Positions 27,978 through 38,060 are shown, counted from the stretch's first letter. The stretch: DNA of 64,000 bases from CBFHMJ01 sp965656875 (GCA_965656875.1 CBFHMJ010000043.1:247590-311589); one strand, 5' to 3'. Notes: a model not told the origin generated them from the letters alone. Made by a program: numbers and translations.

Positions 27978-28750
27978 AATAAATCAGCCCATCTGGCATT
28001 AATTTTATCTGTAACACCTTGAGCTTTAACTGCATTAAGCGATTTTTTTAATGTATCGATATAATGTTCATCTGTTGTAAGCGAACAGGCTACGTATTGC
28101 GGAATGTCGGAAAACTCAGGAATTAAAAACAACGGCTCCATAATACTGATATCCACACCAGATGCTTTCATATAATGCGCCAGAATCAATTCATTTGTTG
28201 TAATCAAATCGGCACGTCCTTTCATCACCATTTGAATAGCCTGTGTCCAGTCGGTTACAGGGATCATATGAACTCCGACTTTAAACCCTTTATCTTCCAA
28301 AATATGTTGCAGGATATCTTCTCGTTGAACAACCGTTGTGTACTGTTTTATCTCTGCCAGGCTCTCGGCTTTAATCGCTTTCTTACGATCTTTTAATGCA
28401 TATACTTTTCGCAAAGTAATGCCAATTTTTCCCACCCATTGAAACAATTCTTCACGTTGGGGAAATCTTAAAATTGAAAAAATACAGGTGTTAGGTTCAT
28501 TAATTGCGGTTGTATACCCTCTCGCCCAGGGCATAACTTTTAAGTCGAATTGAATGCCGGATTGCTTCAACGCGGCCATCACGACATCAGAGCGTACACC
28601 ATATAATGCCTGGGTATCAGCTTCATAAATCTGAAAGGGAGGGAAGTGCTCTGTGATAATCGTTAATGCCTGTTGCTTATCTTCCGCAATAACGTGATTA
28701 CTTGCTAAAAATATTAGCAGCATCAGGCAAAACACATTAAATTTTTTCAT
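27953..28750 (-). CDS. Orphan periplasmic solute-binding protein (SBP_bac_3-like), copy 1
   Basis: 265 residues from the ATG at 28750, chosen because it begins a proper signal peptide (MKKFNVFCLMLLIFLASNHVIAE) with GG upstream; an open frame extends 28 codons further. The mature part has the type-2 periplasmic-binding fold signature of the amino-acid-binding family (TIITEHFPPFQIYE near the N-terminus, KVMPWARGYTTAINE, then VVQREDILQHILEDKGF and GRADLITTNELIL at the domain crossover). No permease or ATPase genes are nearby, so it may serve a distant transporter or a sensory function. It closely resembles the next gene. Confidence 0.8.
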   Translation of the reverse strand: MKKFNVFCLMLLIFLASNHVIAEDKQQALTIITEHFPPFQIYEADTQALYGVRSDVVMAALKQSGIQFDLKVMPWARGYTTAINEPNTCIFSILRFPQREELFQWVGKIGITLRKVYALKDRKKAIKAESLAEIKQYTTVVQREDILQHILEDKGFKVGVHMIPVTDWTQAIQMVMKGRADLITTNELILAHYMKASGVDISIMEPLFLIPEFSDIPQYVACSLTTDEHYIDTLKKSLNAVKAQGVTDKINARWADLLGLSHMLQ

Positions 28751-29068
28751 AGCTACCATTTGTGAAAAACACATGCGATCCGATGCATGACATTGAAAAG
28801 CATCCACTTTTACAATCCAGAAACCTGTTACCAAGAGATATAAAGGGTTTCATTCATCGTGACTTGCCGCACATGCACACTGCTAACAATGACATCAACT
28901 AAACACTCAGTTGAATATATTCATGACCTTCTACAGGTTGAAATGACGTAGTCTGCGAAACTCACTGTTACTGCCGGGGCTATTTGTTGGACATATGATA
29001 GGTATGCGCATCAGGAATGTAAAACATTGTGCGCTATTTATTGGTGAAAATATGATACAAGATTTTTA
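28751..29068. other. Gap between the two binding-protein genes
   Basis: 318 bases with no open frame of interest and no clear terminator or operator. It probably holds the promoter of copy 1. Confidence 0.4.
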
Positions 29069-29914
29069 TTAATTAGACTCAGGTGATGACTTGTGAATGG
29101 TCAGGCCATAACTCTCAGCCCACTTTTTTTCAATACGCGTCACTTCTCCATTTTCTCTAAGCAAATTTAAAGTTGTCTGTAATTTATTAAACAGCTTGTC
29201 ATCAAACGCCTTATTACAGGCAAAGTAATGATTGGAGTTTGCCAGCTCCTTCACTTCAAAAGCAGGAGCCAGAATACTAATGTTATAGCCGCTGGACTGC
29301 ATATAATGAGCAAGAATAAGTTGATTGGTTGTAATGATGTCGGCCCTCCCCTTCAAAATCATCTGAATAGCCTGACTCCAGTCAGTCACAGTGATAAAGT
29401 TCTTGCCTCGCTCAAATCCATTTAACTCCATAAACTGCTGCAATACGTCTTCACGCTGTACAACGGTCATGTAATTTTTCGCATCTGAAAACTGAGAGAT
29501 CTGAATAGTCGATGCCTTGTCTTTCCTGACATACATGAATCCATCGGTTTGACCTATACTACCGACCCAACGAAACAACTTGTCTCTGAATGGCATTCTC
29601 ATGATGGTATAAATACACGCATTCTTATTTTCTTGCACCGTTTTATACCCTCTGGCCCAGGGCATTATTTTAACGTCGTATGACAACCCACTTTGTCTGA
29701 GCATTTTGTTAACCAATTCAGTGCGAATCCCATTTAAAACACCGGTTTCCGGATCAAGAATCTGATATGGGGGATAATGTTCAGTAATAATTTGTATGCG
29801 CTTTTCATCACTGGCAAATGCATTAAATGAAAGCAGAAAAACAAACATGCCTGAAAGACGGAGAGCAAGATAATTGAACGAACACAAAGAGTGGGAAAAG
29901 AAACGAAAAGCCAT
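29069..29914 (-). CDS. Orphan periplasmic solute-binding protein (SBP_bac_3-like), copy 2
   Basis: 281 residues with an N-terminal hydrophobic export signal ending near NAFASDEKR. The mature sequence parallels copy 1 throughout: QIITEHYPPYQILDPETGVLNGIRTELV, KIMPWARGYKTVQENKNACIYTIMRMPFRDKLFRWVG, TVVQREDVLQQFMELNGFE and GRADIITTNQLILAHYMQSSGYNISI. Adjacent position, same strand and shared blocks point to tandem duplication followed by divergence. AGGTGA upstream supports the start. As with copy 1, the ligand is unknown and transport partners are absent. Confidence 0.8.
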   Translation of the reverse strand: MAFRFFSHSLCSFNYLALRLSGMFVFLLSFNAFASDEKRIQIITEHYPPYQILDPETGVLNGIRTELVNKMLRQSGLSYDVKIMPWARGYKTVQENKNACIYTIMRMPFRDKLFRWVGSIGQTDGFMYVRKDKASTIQISQFSDAKNYMTVVQREDVLQQFMELNGFERGKNFITVTDWSQAIQMILKGRADIITTNQLILAHYMQSSGYNISILAPAFEVKELANSNHYFACNKAFDDKLFNKLQTTLNLLRENGEVTRIEKKWAESYGLTIHKSSPESN

Positions 29915-30387
29915 TCATTCACCTGTTTATCATTATCATTTTAGGTTGGATTGCGTTGACCTTTGCAGGTTGCTATTTAATTTTGTGCCACTTAACTCCT
30001 GAGACAAAAATCGCATCTACTGACGCTGAGTCAGATGCCTTCTATGTATCATTAACCTGTGAACATCATTGAATTGAAAAAATTCATGTGTGTCTTTCGT
30101 TCGACTAAAAATAACTTAAAAAAACACACTGACAGCCAATGATGATTACAGTATTGAATAGTCCATGTCTTATAAGCCTTCTTTTTATTTATCAGTATTT
30201 TTGAAATAAATAAACATCAGAAGGTGCTGATAAACAAAATAGAGACCACTTTGTAATAACTATGGCTTAACTTAATAAAATTGCACCATCGGCAACCATA
30301 TAAGCTCAAATAATTTGCTGTGTTTAAAACGAGAAAAGCCGGACTAAGTCCGGCTTCAGTATTTCTATATTTGATGGTTTGTCGAAA
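29915..30387. other. Gap between binding-protein copy 2 and the second TonB receptor
   Basis: 473 AT-rich bases. Contains the receptor terminator at 30334-30357 and presumably the copy 2 promoter. No gene seen. Confidence 0.5.
30334..30357 (-). terminator. Terminator after the second TonB receptor
   Basis: On the minus strand the stem AAGCCGGACT / AGTCCGGCTT is followed by TTCTCGTTTT, 31 bases past the receptor stop. Confidence 0.8.
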
Positions 30388-32904
30388 TTAGAATTTAATA
30401 TCTACACGACCGTAGTAATAACCACCATTGATACCAAATGGCAATGTCTCCCAGCCGTAGGTAAATCCAGCCTGAGCAAAGATGTTACCTTCTCGTTCCC
30501 ACTCATCCGGGAATTCATCAAAGATGTTGTTTCCACCAATAGTGAATGTAATATCATCGCTGTATTGATACTGAACAGACATATCAACTAACCATTTACT
30601 ACTCCATGTTTGCTTCACGCCAGTAAATGCCTGACCTGATACCGAACCAAAGTAGTTAAAGCCAATGTTGTAGTTGAATGCATCTTTCGCGTAATTGAAG
30701 GAAATACGCTTCGTTTGCTGAGGTTGGCCCTCTTCCAGACGTAATACCTGTGTTTCACTGAACAATTCAGCATCAGGAATTAAATCACTGCTGGAATGAA
30801 TCGACGTTACATCAGTCTCAACCCAACCTAATGCGGCAGAAATATCAAAATCACCGCCGTAAAGATCAGTAGACCATGCCGCTACGATATCTAAACCTTT
30901 CGTTTCTGTATCTACTGCATTGGTAAAGAACTGAGCAGCACCTAAACGATTTGCAGCAAGAATCGCCGCAACCTCTGGGTTAGTTACTTCACCTTGATCA
31001 TCGGTTTGAGCAGAAATTGGCTCAGACATAACGATACGGTCATCAATATCAATGCGGTAGTAGTCAATCGTCAACTCCAAGTCTTCAATCGGCTCCGCAA
31101 CCAAACCAATGCTGTAGCTATCAGATGTTTCTTCATCCAGAGAATCAATGCCGAACTGAGCGGCGGTAGTACTGTTATTTGCAATAGTACCCGTTTCAAC
31201 CAGTTCACCATCAACCAGATTCGTTAGTACCTGGCTGTAATAAATTTGCTGGACACCTGGCGCACGGAACCCGGTAGCAAGCGCGCCACGTAGTGCATAA
31301 TCTTCTGTCAGCTCCCAACGACCAGACAGTTTGTAAGAAATATTATCACCAGCGAAATCATAGTCTTCATAACGAATCGCGGCACCGACAGACAAGTCAT
31401 CAGTCAGATTCGTTTCAAGGTCAAGATATAACCCCATGCTATCGCGGTCAGCATCAACTTCTGTTGATGGTTTAAAACCTGGGAAGCCCTGAATACCTGG
31501 ATCAGTAATACCACCATTGTCTGTATTGATGATATCTACACTGCCATCGTCCGCACGACCATATTGATAAGACCACGGATCACCCGCTTCAATCTGGTAA
31601 TTGTCTCGACGGAACTCACCACCAAATGCAATGTAAAGTGGCTCGTCATTCGAACCCCAGTCTACTGAACCTGTAAAATCGATATTCAGTGTATGTTGTT
31701 TGAATTTTAATGTTCCATCATGAGCAGACGTTGGTGTTTCACCATAGATACTGCCGTCAGGCTTCAGTTCATAGTAATAACTAACGTTAGCGGAATTTTC
31801 TGAACCAAATTCAAACTTGTTCGCGCCGGTAACCACTGAGATGTCCATTGCCCAGATGTCGTTTAAATCATGACGCATACCGAACGCTACGGACGTATCC
31901 GTTACATTAGTCAATAATGTAGGCAGGAATCCTTCAGGATATAATTCAGGAATAACACGAGGATGTCCTGGTCCACGGAAGAAACCTGATGAATTACCTT
32001 CACGATCTGAATAACCACCAAAGAAGTAGAATTCTGTCGTATCGTTATAGGTGAATTCACCATTAGCCCAGATATATTTGTTCTCTGAATCAGCATCACC
32101 GATTCTCAAACGAGTAACAGGGTTTCCGTTCTCATCATGCCAACGGCCAATAAGGAAGCCATCCGTTAATTCCAGTGTCGCAGGTCCGGCGCGATTAGTT
32201 TCACCACGGTCACGGTACTCAAGCGATACGTTAATAAAGCCATTTTCAAATTCGAAGCCAGTGTTTACACCTGCAACGATGTTTTCACCATCACCTGCGT
32301 AAGCTTGCCCAGCTTCAAAGCGAACGTGCGTTTCGTCCGTTGTTTCTTTCAGAACTACGTTAATAACACCCGCGATGGCATCAGAACCATACTGTGCAGC
32401 AGCACCATCACGAAGAATTTCTACACGCGCAACTGCGGTCATTGGGATCGCATTGATATCGTAACCAGCAGAACCTTTACCGATGGTCTCCTGGACGTTA
32501 ACCAATGCCTGTTGATGACGACGCTTACCATTAACCAGTACAAGCACCTGGTCCGGACCTAAGCCTCGTAATGTTGCAGGTCGTAAAATATCAGAACCGT
32601 CACTAACGGTTGTTGAGGAGAAATTAAAAGAAGGAGCAAGCGTTTGTAATGCTTTACCCAGCTCAGTAGCACCCGTTTTAATCAGTTGGTCTGATGAAAT
32701 CAAATCAACTGGCGCAGCAGTTTCAGTTGCGGTACGACCGCTAACTCGAGTACCAATGGTAACAATACGTTCCATTTTTTCATCAGCCTGCGCTTCGTCG
32801 GCTGCTTGAGCGGTATTAATGGAGAAAGTAAATGGAAGTAATGCTAACGCGACTTTGCTTAACGCAAATCCGCCATTTGTCAGTGTTGAATGTGTATTTT
32901 TCAT
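30388..32904 (-). CDS. TonB-dependent outer-membrane receptor
   Basis: 838 residues. Signal peptide about 1-34 (ending NTAQAADE), TonB-box-like MERIVTIGTR, plug domain with PATLRGLGPDQVLVLVNGKRRHQ and VEILRDGAAAQYGSDAIAGVINVVLKE, and a barrel ending GGYYYGRVDIKF with terminal Phe. The plug is clearly related to that of the receptor at 23331-25847, while barrel loops differ, suggesting different ligands. The open frame's first ATG has only a weak Shine-Dalgarno. An inverted repeat at 32951-32969 lies in its leader. No nearby TonB-ExbBD or sigma/anti-sigma genes reveal its substrate. Confidence 0.9.
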   Translation of the reverse strand: MKNTHSTLTNGGFALSKVALALLPFTFSINTAQAADEAQADEKMERIVTIGTRVSGRTATETAAPVDLISSDQLIKTGATELGKALQTLAPSFNFSSTTVSDGSDILRPATLRGLGPDQVLVLVNGKRRHQQALVNVQETIGKGSAGYDINAIPMTAVARVEILRDGAAAQYGSDAIAGVINVVLKETTDETHVRFEAGQAYAGDGENIVAGVNTGFEFENGFINVSLEYRDRGETNRAGPATLELTDGFLIGRWHDENGNPVTRLRIGDADSENKYIWANGEFTYNDTTEFYFFGGYSDREGNSSGFFRGPGHPRVIPELYPEGFLPTLLTNVTDTSVAFGMRHDLNDIWAMDISVVTGANKFEFGSENSANVSYYYELKPDGSIYGETPTSAHDGTLKFKQHTLNIDFTGSVDWGSNDEPLYIAFGGEFRRDNYQIEAGDPWSYQYGRADDGSVDIINTDNGGITDPGIQGFPGFKPSTEVDADRDSMGLYLDLETNLTDDLSVGAAIRYEDYDFAGDNISYKLSGRWELTEDYALRGALATGFRAPGVQQIYYSQVLTNLVDGELVETGTIANNSTTAAQFGIDSLDEETSDSYSIGLVAEPIEDLELTIDYYRIDIDDRIVMSEPISAQTDDQGEVTNPEVAAILAANRLGAAQFFTNAVDTETKGLDIVAAWSTDLYGGDFDISAALGWVETDVTSIHSSSDLIPDAELFSETQVLRLEEGQPQQTKRISFNYAKDAFNYNIGFNYFGSVSGQAFTGVKQTWSSKWLVDMSVQYQYSDDITFTIGGNNIFDEFPDEWEREGNIFAQAGFTYGWETLPFGINGGYYYGRVDIKF

Positions 32905-33320
32905 GCCGGTACATTTTCTTATGTTCGAAGCCTTGTTTCCAACGCTCCTGATCTTCAGTGACTGAAGATTCCGTTTATCCTGGCAAATGTTACCGTGATT
33001 TTACCTCGGTAATCATAAACCCCTTTTTTTGTTTTTCTGTTTCCCGCGAATGGATTATAAATTAGCTTTATCCGTTGCTCTTCCTACTCCTTTTTAGTTA
33101 ACGCGGGAAAACTGCGGGATTAAGAAATTACATAAGATATACATCATGTCAAATATAATTTATTACAGTGGTCGCAAATTGATACTTTTGTAAACCTAAG
33201 GGGTAATATGAGAGTCATTAGGCGTATTTATTGGATAAAAAAAGCCCTGACAGATTGCCAGGGCTTTTAAAACTGTTGCAAAAATGAATGTCTTTACAGA
33301 GACAAAAATTCGCTAATTGT
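32905..33320. other. Leader region of the second TonB receptor and 3' region of der
   Basis: 416 bases. Holds an 8-base inverted repeat ATCTTCAG / CTGAAGAT (3-base loop) at 32951-32969 in the receptor leader, and the der terminator at 33237-33270. No coding frame supported. Confidence 0.5.
33237..33270 (-). terminator. Terminator after der
   Basis: AAAGCCCTG / CAGGGCTTT stem with T-run on the minus strand, closing the long rlmN-to-der gene block. Confidence 0.85.
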
Positions 33321-34775
33321 TTACTTTTTATGGTACTGCATCATGCGTTTTCGTTTCCGTATTTGTGACAGTGTCAAATTACTTTTCTTATTTGCATAAG
33401 GGTTATCACCCTCTTTAAATTCAATACGAATTGGCGTCCCCATTACCTGAAGTGCTTTACGGTAATAATTCATTAAATACCGTTTATAGGACGCTGGTAA
33501 TTCACTGACCTGATTACCATGAATAACTATGATTGGCGGATTATAACCACCAGCATGTGCATACTTCAGCTTGATACGACGACCTTTTGCCATTGGCGGC
33601 TGGTGATCTTGCTGTGCCATTTCCATGATTCTGGTCACCATCGAAGTTGTGATCTTCTTAGTTGCTGACTCGAATGCTTCATTTACGGATTCAAACAAAT
33701 GACCGACACCAGTACCATGTAAGGCTGAAATAAAGTGAATTCGGGCAAAATCGACAAAGCCAAGACGACGATCCAGTTCAGACTTGATCTGCTCTTTAAC
33801 GTCTGTATCCAGTCCATCCCACTTATTAACAGCAATAACAATGGATCGACCCGCGTTTAGCGTGAAGCCCAACAAACTCAAGTCCTGATCACTAATCCCT
33901 TCCCGAGCATCAATCACCAACAAAACAACATTGGCATCTTCAATCGCTTGCAGTGTTTTGATCACTGAAAACTTCTCTACCATGTGACTGACTTTTTTAC
34001 GCTTTCGAACACCGGCCGTATCAATTAATACATAGTCCTGTTCATCACGACTCATCGGTATATAAATCGAATCCCTGGTAGTGCCAGGCATGTCATACAC
34101 CAACACTCGCTCTTCACCCAGAATTCGATTCGTTAATGTCGATTTACCAACATTCGGTCGACCAATTATTGCCAGTTTTACAGGACGGTCATCTTCTACT
34201 TCATCATCTTCAGCATTAATTTCGCCACCGGGTTCAACATGATCAAATACGGCATGTTCATCAAATTCATCGAATTCTTCACTTTCTGGCAGATCAGATA
34301 ACACCTGTTCCAGCATTGATGAAACACCACGGCCATGTGCCGCAGCAACAGGGATAATCTCTCCCATCGCCAATTCATAGAAATCGGCGACTGCAGTATC
34401 AGAATCAACACCGTCAATTTTATTCGCCACTAGCCAGGTTTTCTTCTGCTCTTTACGCAAATGTTGCGCAATAGCTTTATCTGCTGGCGTAACACCGGCT
34501 CTGGCATCAACAAGGAAAAGAACGACATCCGCTTCTTCAATAGCAAGTAATGCCTGTCCAGCCATTTCTGACTCAATTCCTTCCTCTGAGCCATCAATAC
34601 CGCCTGTATCAACGACGATAAATTCAAACTCATCGTAAGTCACCTGACCGTATTTACGATCACGAGTCAAGCCCGCATAATCAGCTACCAACGCATCACG
34701 AGTGCGGGTTAAGCGGTTAAACAAAGTTGACTTACCGACATTAGGACGCCCTACCAGGGCTACAACAGGTAACAT
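33321..34775 (-). CDS. der: Ribosome biogenesis GTPase Der (EngA)
   Basis: 484 residues. Two tandem GTPase domains are visible: the first P-loop GRPNVGKSTLFN with DTGGIDG, and the second GRPNVGKSTLTN with DTAGVRKRKKV. NKxD motifs (ANKIDG; VNKWDG) are present in both. A C-terminal KH-like domain ends in a basic tail (ANKKSNLTLSQIRKRKRMMQYHKK, about the last 24 residues). An acidic linker separates the two G domains, as usual. Der acts in 50S subunit assembly. It lies after bamB, the standard order, though a terminator-like hairpin lies between them. Confidence 0.97.
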   Translation of the reverse strand: MLPVVALVGRPNVGKSTLFNRLTRTRDALVADYAGLTRDRKYGQVTYDEFEFIVVDTGGIDGSEEGIESEMAGQALLAIEEADVVLFLVDARAGVTPADKAIAQHLRKEQKKTWLVANKIDGVDSDTAVADFYELAMGEIIPVAAAHGRGVSSMLEQVLSDLPESEEFDEFDEHAVFDHVEPGGEINAEDDEVEDDRPVKLAIIGRPNVGKSTLTNRILGEERVLVYDMPGTTRDSIYIPMSRDEQDYVLIDTAGVRKRKKVSHMVEKFSVIKTLQAIEDANVVLLVIDAREGISDQDLSLLGFTLNAGRSIVIAVNKWDGLDTDVKEQIKSELDRRLGFVDFARIHFISALHGTGVGHLFESVNEAFESATKKITTSMVTRIMEMAQQDHQPPMAKGRRIKLKYAHAGGYNPPIIVIHGNQVSELPASYKRYLMNYYRKALQVMGTPIRIEFKEGDNPYANKKSNLTLSQIRKRKRMMQYHKK

Positions 34776-34832
34776 AGTTTTTAACTCTACTCACTATCGA
34801 TTGAGGAATACCGCTTTACCGGTATTACAAGA

Positions 34833-34864
34833 TAAAAAAGCCCCGACCGGGGTCGGAGCTTCCT
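34833..34864 (-). terminator. Terminator between bamB and der
   Basis: On the minus strand the GC-rich stem GCTCCGAC / GTCGGGGC is followed by six T, about 50 bases past the bamB stop. It implies partial separation of der from the upstream operon. Confidence 0.75.
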
Positions 34865-34914
34865 TTTAAACATCTGGCGTCATCTAAACGTCAGATTCAA
34901 ATATAATGTTGTGT

Positions 34915-36138
34915 CTATTCAGCCAGAGTCAATGCGCTAACTTCACCGTCACGCGTCTGAATGAATATCATGCCTTCGCGACCTTGCGCTTCAGCATACA
35001 GGCCATCACCGCCAATTTCGTACCATGCTTTGAAGTCACCGGACTCAGCATCAAGTATATGTAAATATCCAAGATGATCGCCAAGAACAAGATTACCGTT
35101 GACAATATATGGCCCCGTCAGACGACGATTGTATAAGCCAGGTTGTGACCAGCGCTCGACTCCGTTACGGCGATCGATGGCAAAAACATGGTCGTTCTCA
35201 TCAGTCACATAGATATTCATGCCATCAATAGCAAAATCTCTGAACGATGAGTACTCACGTTTCCACAGCACACGACCAGTACGTAGTTCTAAAGCCATCA
35301 GGTTGCCATTGTAACCAATCGCATAAACCGTATTACCAACAATCACAGGCTGAGTGTCAACATCAACCAGTCTGGCCAAATCAGTTGCACCTTTTGGCGT
35401 TCCAACTGCTTGTGACCACACTTCAAGGCCAGCATCCGATGTCAGAACAGTCACTTTACCTGCTGACGTGCCAAAAATAACACCACCGTTTGCAACGGTC
35501 ACCGAACCAACACCACGTAAAGTCAATGGCGGAACTTCCTGTTCAAAGTACCAACGTTTTTCGCCAGTATCCGGGTGTAATGCTTCTACATAACCCGCTG
35601 CAGTATTTACAAATACCAGTCCATCACCAGCCGATGGGCGTGCGATAACCTCACCGCGAACTGTCTGCTTCCAGATGATTTTGCCTGTTGCCGGATCAAG
35701 TGCAACAACTTCACCGTGCTCAGTACCCAGGTAAAGCTTTTCATACGCATATAAAATGCCACCTGAGATAAACGCAGAGCCATCTGGTGTACTGCTAAAT
35801 GGATTCAAACTGTCAACCAGGCTAACTTCATGGTCACGGCGTAAATCGACACGCCATACCTCATCACCTGTTTCAGTTGCCATCGCGGTCACAATGCCGT
35901 CTCGGCTCGCCGCGTAAACATATTCTTTTGTTACCGCTGGTGATAAACGAGAAAAATATTCCTCAATACCATCACCAACAGAGTTATACCAAACGGTATT
36001 TACTTCAACGGTTTGTGCAATCTCTGGCAGAGGTGCAAATTCAATTTCTTCCTCTTCTTCATCATCACCAAAGATCGAACAACCACTAAGCGCTACGGCT
36101 ACAAACGCAGCCAATCCTGCACGCAACAAACTTTTCAC
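34915..36138 (-). CDS. bamB: Outer-membrane assembly lipoprotein BamB
   Basis: 407 residues. The lipoprotein signal ends ALSGCSIFG with the lipid-carrying Cys at residue 20, followed by an acidic stretch. The rest is an eight-bladed PQQ-like propeller (repeats such as GDEVWRVDLRRD, TGKIIWKQTVRGE, TGRVLWKREYSSF, GVERWSQPGLYNRRL). BamB assists BamA in folding outer-membrane beta-barrels. It follows yfgM by 11 bases, consistent with the conserved hisS-yfgM-bamB-der series and with the YfgM-linked envelope-chaperone role. Confidence 0.96.
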   Translation of the reverse strand: MKSLLRAGLAAFVAVALSGCSIFGDDEEEEEIEFAPLPEIAQTVEVNTVWYNSVGDGIEEYFSRLSPAVTKEYVYAASRDGIVTAMATETGDEVWRVDLRRDHEVSLVDSLNPFSSTPDGSAFISGGILYAYEKLYLGTEHGEVVALDPATGKIIWKQTVRGEVIARPSAGDGLVFVNTAAGYVEALHPDTGEKRWYFEQEVPPLTLRGVGSVTVANGGVIFGTSAGKVTVLTSDAGLEVWSQAVGTPKGATDLARLVDVDTQPVIVGNTVYAIGYNGNLMALELRTGRVLWKREYSSFRDFAIDGMNIYVTDENDHVFAIDRRNGVERWSQPGLYNRRLTGPYIVNGNLVLGDHLGYLHILDAESGDFKAWYEIGGDGLYAEAQGREGMIFIQTRDGEVSALTLAE

Positions 36139-36149
36139 TCACTGGCTCC

Positions 36150-36779
36150 TTACGCCGACGCACCGGCCAAATCGTCAAACTTCTGCTGAAGGTTGGTGTT
36201 TACCGGCTCTTCCTGAGCATCAATAGCCAGTTGATATTGTTCACGAGCTTTTGCTGAATCACCCTGCTTAAGGGCAATATCACCACGTAGCTCAGCAACA
36301 CGAGATTTGAACGCTTCAGGTTTTACCTTAGCCAGTTCAGTAGTTGCCATGTCATATTTATTTTGTTCAATCAGGATTCGTGACAAACGAATTAAAGCGA
36401 TTGCTTTAAGGCTGTCATTTTGAGCTGAAGTTGCAGCGAATGTTAACTGCTTTTCAGCCTCATCAAGCTTTGCATCTTCTACCGCTTGCTTGGCAGCAAA
36501 CAACGCTGCCAGTACTGAATAACCAGAATCTTTATTACCGTCGATGTATTGTTGAGCTTCAGCAACAATATCAACACTTTCATTATTGGCCTGAGCTAAT
36601 AGCTGAGTGTAGCCGTCAGAAGACGCTTCCTGAGCTTGAATAACGCTGTCGTTATATGCTCTCCAGCCAAACATACCCGCAGTGCCAAACACTACGCCAA
36701 AAACAATTGAAGTTCCGTTTTCTTTAAAAAACTTTTTAATGGCTTCTACTTGTTGTTCTTCTGTGCTGTTTATTTCCAT
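36150..36779 (-). CDS. yfgM: YfgM/ancillary SecYEG translocon subunit (TPR protein)
   Basis: 209 residues from the second ATG (36779), which has GAGG at better spacing and gives MEINSTEEQQVEAIKKFFKENG as in the family; an ATG one codon earlier is possible. One transmembrane helix (about 22-42, GTSIVFGVVFGTAGMFGWRAY) anchors a periplasmic region of TPR-like helices. YfgM associates with the Sec translocon and PpiD to help exported proteins. It is placed between hisS and bamB as in other gammaproteobacteria. Confidence 0.93.
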   Translation of the reverse strand: MEINSTEEQQVEAIKKFFKENGTSIVFGVVFGTAGMFGWRAYNDSVIQAQEASSDGYTQLLAQANNESVDIVAEAQQYIDGNKDSGYSVLAALFAAKQAVEDAKLDEAEKQLTFAATSAQNDSLKAIALIRLSRILIEQNKYDMATTELAKVKPEAFKSRVAELRGDIALKQGDSAKAREQYQLAIDAQEEPVNTNLQQKFDDLAGASA

Positions 36780-36788
36780 CATTTCCTC

Positions 36789-38060
36789 TTACATCAATTG
36801 TTCTATTACGGCAGTCAGAGAAGCCATTGGAATTGACTCTTGCGGTTTATCTTCTCTCAGGTTTTTCAATACAACGACTTGTTGTTCGATTTCGTTGTCA
36901 CCCAAAATCAGCGCAAATGATGCCCCGCTTTTATCTGCTCGTTTCATTTGTTTCTTAAAGTTGCCACCACCACAATGAGTAACAATCTTTACTCCCGGTA
37001 TGGCTGTTCTTAATTGTTCTGCAATTTTAACGCTTTCCAGTTCAGCAGTTCTTCCCATCGCTGCAAAATAAACATCAACCGGAGAGGCTAAATCATCAAA
37101 CTGTCCAAATGCATCAAGTAAAAGCACAAATCGCTCAATACCCATCGCAAAACCAACGGCTGGAGAAGGTTTACCACCTAACTGTTCAACAAGGCCGTCA
37201 TAGCGACCACCTGCACAAACAGTACCTTGCGCTCCCAGCTCTGTAGTGACCCACTCAAATACCGTTCGGTTATAATAATCAAGGCCACGAACCAGACGTT
37301 CATTAACCTCATATTTGATACCCACCGCGTCTAATCGTTCACATAAATCTGAAAAATGTTGTTTTGATTCTTCATCAAGATATTCAGATAATTTTGGCGC
37401 ATTGACTAATAACGCCTGAACAGTTTGATTTTTGGTATCCAGTACTCGCAATGGATTGGTGTGCATACGACGTTTACTGTCGTCATCCAACTGGTTTTCG
37501 TGTTCAGTCAAAAAAGCAACCAGCGCATCACGGTAATTAGCTCGGGCTTCATTCGAACCCAGCGAGTTTAATTCCAGCTTAAGCTTGTCAGCAATACCAA
37601 ATGCCTGCCACAGACGGGCGGATAATAAAATGACTTCAAAATCTATATCAGCTGATGCAATACCAAATGCTTCAATTCCCAACTGGTGAAACTGACGATA
37701 TCGACCTTTTTGAGGACGCTCATGTCGGAACATTGGCCCCATATACCAAAGGCGCTGCTCCTGGTTATATAACAAACCATGCTGGTTACCAGCACGAACA
37801 CAACAGGCCGTGCCTTCAGGACGAAGTGTCAGGCTTTCGTCATTATCGTCAAAGGTATACATTTCCTTTTCAACGATATCAGTGACTTCACCGATTGAGC
37901 GTTTGAATAATTCGGTAGGTTCTACGATAGGAAAACGGATTTCTGAGTAGCCATAGGCTGCGACTGTATCACGAATAACCTGCTCAACTCGTTGCCATTT
38001 AGGGCTATCAACAGGGAGAAGATCATTCATTCCCCGTACTGCTTGAATTTGTTTAGCCAC
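36789..38060 (-). CDS. hisS: Histidyl-tRNA synthetase
   Basis: 423 residues from a GTG at 38060, giving (M)AKQIQAVRGMNDLLP like E. coli HisS (424 residues); the frame is open upstream to 38111, but those 17 residues do not fit the family. Class II motifs are visible: motif 2 TLRPEGTACCVRAG with FRHERPQKGRYRQFHQ, the histidine-binding LVRGLDYYNRTVFEW, and motif 3 AVGFAMGIERFVLLL. A C-terminal anticodon-binding domain follows. It charges tRNA-His. It is separated from ispG by 337 bases that include a terminator. Confidence 0.96.
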   Translation of the reverse strand: MAKQIQAVRGMNDLLPVDSPKWQRVEQVIRDTVAAYGYSEIRFPIVEPTELFKRSIGEVTDIVEKEMYTFDDNDESLTLRPEGTACCVRAGNQHGLLYNQEQRLWYMGPMFRHERPQKGRYRQFHQLGIEAFGIASADIDFEVILLSARLWQAFGIADKLKLELNSLGSNEARANYRDALVAFLTEHENQLDDDSKRRMHTNPLRVLDTKNQTVQALLVNAPKLSEYLDEESKQHFSDLCERLDAVGIKYEVNERLVRGLDYYNRTVFEWVTTELGAQGTVCAGGRYDGLVEQLGGKPSPAVGFAMGIERFVLLLDAFGQFDDLASPVDVYFAAMGRTAELESVKIAEQLRTAIPGVKIVTHCGGGNFKKQMKRADKSGASFALILGDNEIEQQVVVLKNLREDKPQESIPMASLTAVIEQLM

